5,583 nucleotides of DNA from contig JAADHP010000232.1 in NCBI GenBank assembly GCA_013151785.1, positions 1-5,583 of the forward strand, read 5' to 3'. Position numbers and translations under genes: made by a program. Source of the DNA: Nitrospirota bacterium (GTDB lineage: Bacteria > Nitrospirota > Thermodesulfovibrionia > Thermodesulfovibrionales > JdFR-85). The notes under the pieces were generated by a model, which did no database searches, was not told the origin of the DNA, and saw only the letters and a program-made list of their open reading frames with translations. Position 1 is the stretch's first letter. The number at the start of each line of letters is the position of its first letter. Below, in pieces: positions 3,995-5,583 of the stretch.

Positions 3995-5583
3995 ATGGCA
4001 AAAGCTAAAGGAAAGACACCAAAACCCGAAGAGCTTGCAAAAATAGATTATAGTCCACCTGAAAAACACTGGACCGAGGTTCCCGTTGAGTTCAAGCCTG
4101 GTACCTTCTGCTATGGAGCAAGACCAAAGTATCTCGAAGAGGTGGATTTCCCCAATCCGAGAGAGTGGCAGCCCTATGAAGATGACTGGAAGCTTCCAGA
4201 GAACTGGAAGGATATAGTCCTTGAAGGAATGGAGGACAGGCTGAACAAGTATCGCACCTTCCGTCTCTTTATGGATATATGTGTCAGGTGCGGTGCCTGT
4301 GCTGACAAATGCAAATGTCACTTCTTCATAGGATCGGGCGATCCAAAGAATATGCCTGTTCTGAGAGCCGAATTGATGAGGTCTGTTTACAGGAAATACT
4401 TTACAAAGGCTGGAAAGTTCTTCGGTAAGAATGCAGGTGCAAGAGACCTCACAATGGATGTTTTCAAGGAATGGTGGTATTATTTCTATCAGTGTACTGA
4501 GTGCCGTCGTTGCTCTGTGTTCTGTCCCTATGGAATTGATACTGCTGAGATAACTATAATGGGCAGGGAATTAACCAATCTTCTTGGCTGTAACACCGAC
4601 TGGATAGCCGGTCCTGTGGCCAACTGCTACCAGAAGGGGAACCATCTTGGTCTTGAGCCTCACACCATACAGAGCAATATCGAGATGATGTGTGATGACA
4701 TCGAGGAGATCACAGGTATAAGGATAGAGCCTACATTCAACCGTAAAGGGGCTGAGATACTCTTTGTTACTCCTTCAGGAGACCTCTTTGGCGTACCAGG
4801 TGTCTACACATGTATGGGATATCTTATGCTCTTCCATGAACTTGGCCTTGACTACACCTGGTCAACATATGCCTCCGAGGGTGGTAACTTCGGATTCTTT
4901 ACATCCAATGAGATGGCGAAACGTTTACATTACAAGATCTACGCCGAGGCAAAGAGACTTGGTGTTAAGTGGATACTTGGTGGAGAGTGTGGACATATGT
5001 GGAGATTGGTACACCAGTATCTTGATACATGGTGGGGACCTGCTGATTTCCTTGAGGTTCCCAAATCACCCATTACAGGCACGGTATTCGAGAATGCCAA
5101 ATCAACCAAGATGGTTCACGTGGTGGAGTTTACTGCTGATCTGATCAGACATGGCAAAATAAAGCTTGATCCGAGCAGGAATGACCATCTGAGAGTTACC
5201 TTCCATGACTCCTGTAACACCTCCCGTGGCATGGGCTTCTTTGAAGAGCCAAGATACGTGATCAAGAATGTATGCAATCACTTCTTCGAGATGCCAGAGA
5301 ACACGATCAGGGAAAAGACCTTCTGTTGCGGAAGTGGCTCGGGCCTGAATGCCAGTGAGAACATGGAGATCAGGATGAGGGGTGGTTTTCCCAGGGCAAA
5401 TGCCGTAAGACATGTGAACCAGAAATATGGTGTTAACATGCTTGCCAATGTATGTGCAATAGACAGGGCAGCACTGACAACACTGATGCAGTACTGGGTA
5501 CCGGATGTGGAAGTCTGCGGGGTCCATGAGCTTGTGGGAAATGCCCTTGTGATGACAGGTGAGACAGAGCGGACTATGGACCT
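3995..5583 (+). CDS. dsrK: DsrK, HdrD-like Fe-S catalytic subunit of DsrMKJOP (3' end cut by window)
   Basis: The reading frame stays open for 529 full codons and runs off the window, probably lacking only a short C-terminal tail (DsrK is usually about 540-560 residues). DsrK is the cytoplasmic Fe-S subunit thought to reduce the DsrC trisulfide with electrons from DsrM. Two [4Fe-4S] motifs are visible: C96-x2-C99-x2-C102-x3-C106 and C167-x2-C170-x2-C173-x3-C177-P. The C-terminal CCG-type domain has C407 (H-D-S-C-N), C444-C445-G, and C487 in V-C-A-I-D-R, where D490 occupies the position of the second Cys of a canonical CxxC. The first CCG half is degenerate and keeps mainly C332 in G-G-E-C-G-H. 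The N-terminal region (1-90) is charged and aromatic-rich, as in DsrK. The start is ATG at 3995 with AAGGAG at 3982. The dsrM-dsrK pair separates it from HdrD and GlcF relatives. dsrJ, dsrO and dsrP are expected downstream but are not in the window. Confidence 0.96.
   Translation, partial: MAKAKGKTPKPEELAKIDYSPPEKHWTEVPVEFKPGTFCYGARPKYLEEVDFPNPREWQPYEDDWKLPENWKDIVLEGMEDRLNKYRTFRLFMDICVRCGACADKCKCHFFIGSGDPKNMPVLRAELMRSVYRKYFTKAGKFFGKNAGARDLTMDVFKEWWYYFYQCTECRRCSVFCPYGIDTAEITIMGRELTNLLGCNTDWIAGPVANCYQKGNHLGLEPHTIQSNIEMMCDDIEEITGIRIEPTFNRKGAEILFVTPSGDLFGVPGVYTCMGYLMLFHELGLDYTWSTYASEGGNFGFFTSNEMAKRLHYKIYAEAKRLGVKWILGGECGHMWRLVHQYLDTWWGPADFLEVPKSPITGTVFENAKSTKMVHVVEFTADLIRHGKIKLDPSRNDHLRVTFHDSCNTSRGMGFFEEPRYVIKNVCNHFFEMPENTIREKTFCCGSGSGLNASENMEIRMRGGFPRANAVRHVNQKYGVNMLANVCAIDRAALTTLMQYWVPDVEVCGVHELVGNALVMTGETERTMD

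Noticed and set aside
3893..4321. 142-codon open frame on the minus strand across the dsrM-dsrK junction
   Set aside because: It lies opposite the end of dsrM and the start of dsrK, both with clear family motifs; it has no ribosome site or recognisable domain and is a shadow frame.
4764..5527. Open frames of 126 codons (+) and 141 codons (-) inside the dsrK region
   Set aside because: Both are covered by the dsrK frame, which carries the diagnostic CCG motif and runs continuously to the window edge.
1..5583. CRISPR arrays, insertion sequences, tRNA or rRNA genes
   Set aside because: I saw no regularly spaced direct repeats, transposase motifs or tRNA-like cloverleaf on either strand; the window is filled with genes and short spacers.

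Overview
The window looks like part of the dissimilatory sulfur-metabolism (dsr) region of an anaerobic, AT-leaning bacterium, most likely a sulfate or sulfite reducer. The evidence is a bona fide DsrC with both C-terminal redox cysteines, followed on the same strand by dsrM and dsrK, the core of the DsrMKJOP membrane complex. A stand-alone RsbRD-type sensor-domain gene sits between dsrC and dsrM, and a glycolate-oxidase/heterodisulfide-reductase-like Fe-S protein lies upstream. Frequent AGA/AGG and ATA codons and AT-rich spacers would fit Nitrospirota (Thermodesulfovibrio-like) or some Desulfobacterota. The genus cannot be fixed from this sequence alone.

Layout, all on the + strand: 66-1235, a CCG-domain Fe-S protein with two ferredoxin-type clusters and two complete CCG motifs; 1383-1751, a small Cys-rich conserved-looking protein with a TTG start almost on top of a strong sigma-70-like promoter (1345-1374); 1899-2234, dsrC with its own probable promoter, a dyad in that promoter, a short leader palindrome and a very strong ribosome binding site; 2235-2364, a spacer with two stem-loops; 2365-2901, the RsbRD N-terminal-domain protein; 2950-3990, dsrM; 3995 to the window end, dsrK, which lacks its last codons. 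The spacers at 1236-1382, 1752-1898 and 2235-2364 are each under 150 bases and carry the regulatory candidates.

How the genes work together: in sulfate reducers DsrAB sulfite reductase loads sulfite-derived sulfur onto the two C-terminal cysteines of DsrC as a trisulfide. DsrMK(JOP) then reduces that trisulfide with electrons from the menaquinone pool (DsrM hemes b) through the Fe-S centres of DsrK. This window encodes the carrier (DsrC) and the membrane module that recycles it. The RsbRD-like protein probably senses or regulates something for the downstream operon. dsrJOP would be expected just past the right edge.

No wholly unknown system is evident. The most interesting points are in the dsrC-to-RsbRD spacer, where a 15-bp hairpin arm can alternatively pair with the Shine-Dalgarno region of the next gene, and at the near-leaderless TTG-start gene upstream of dsrC.
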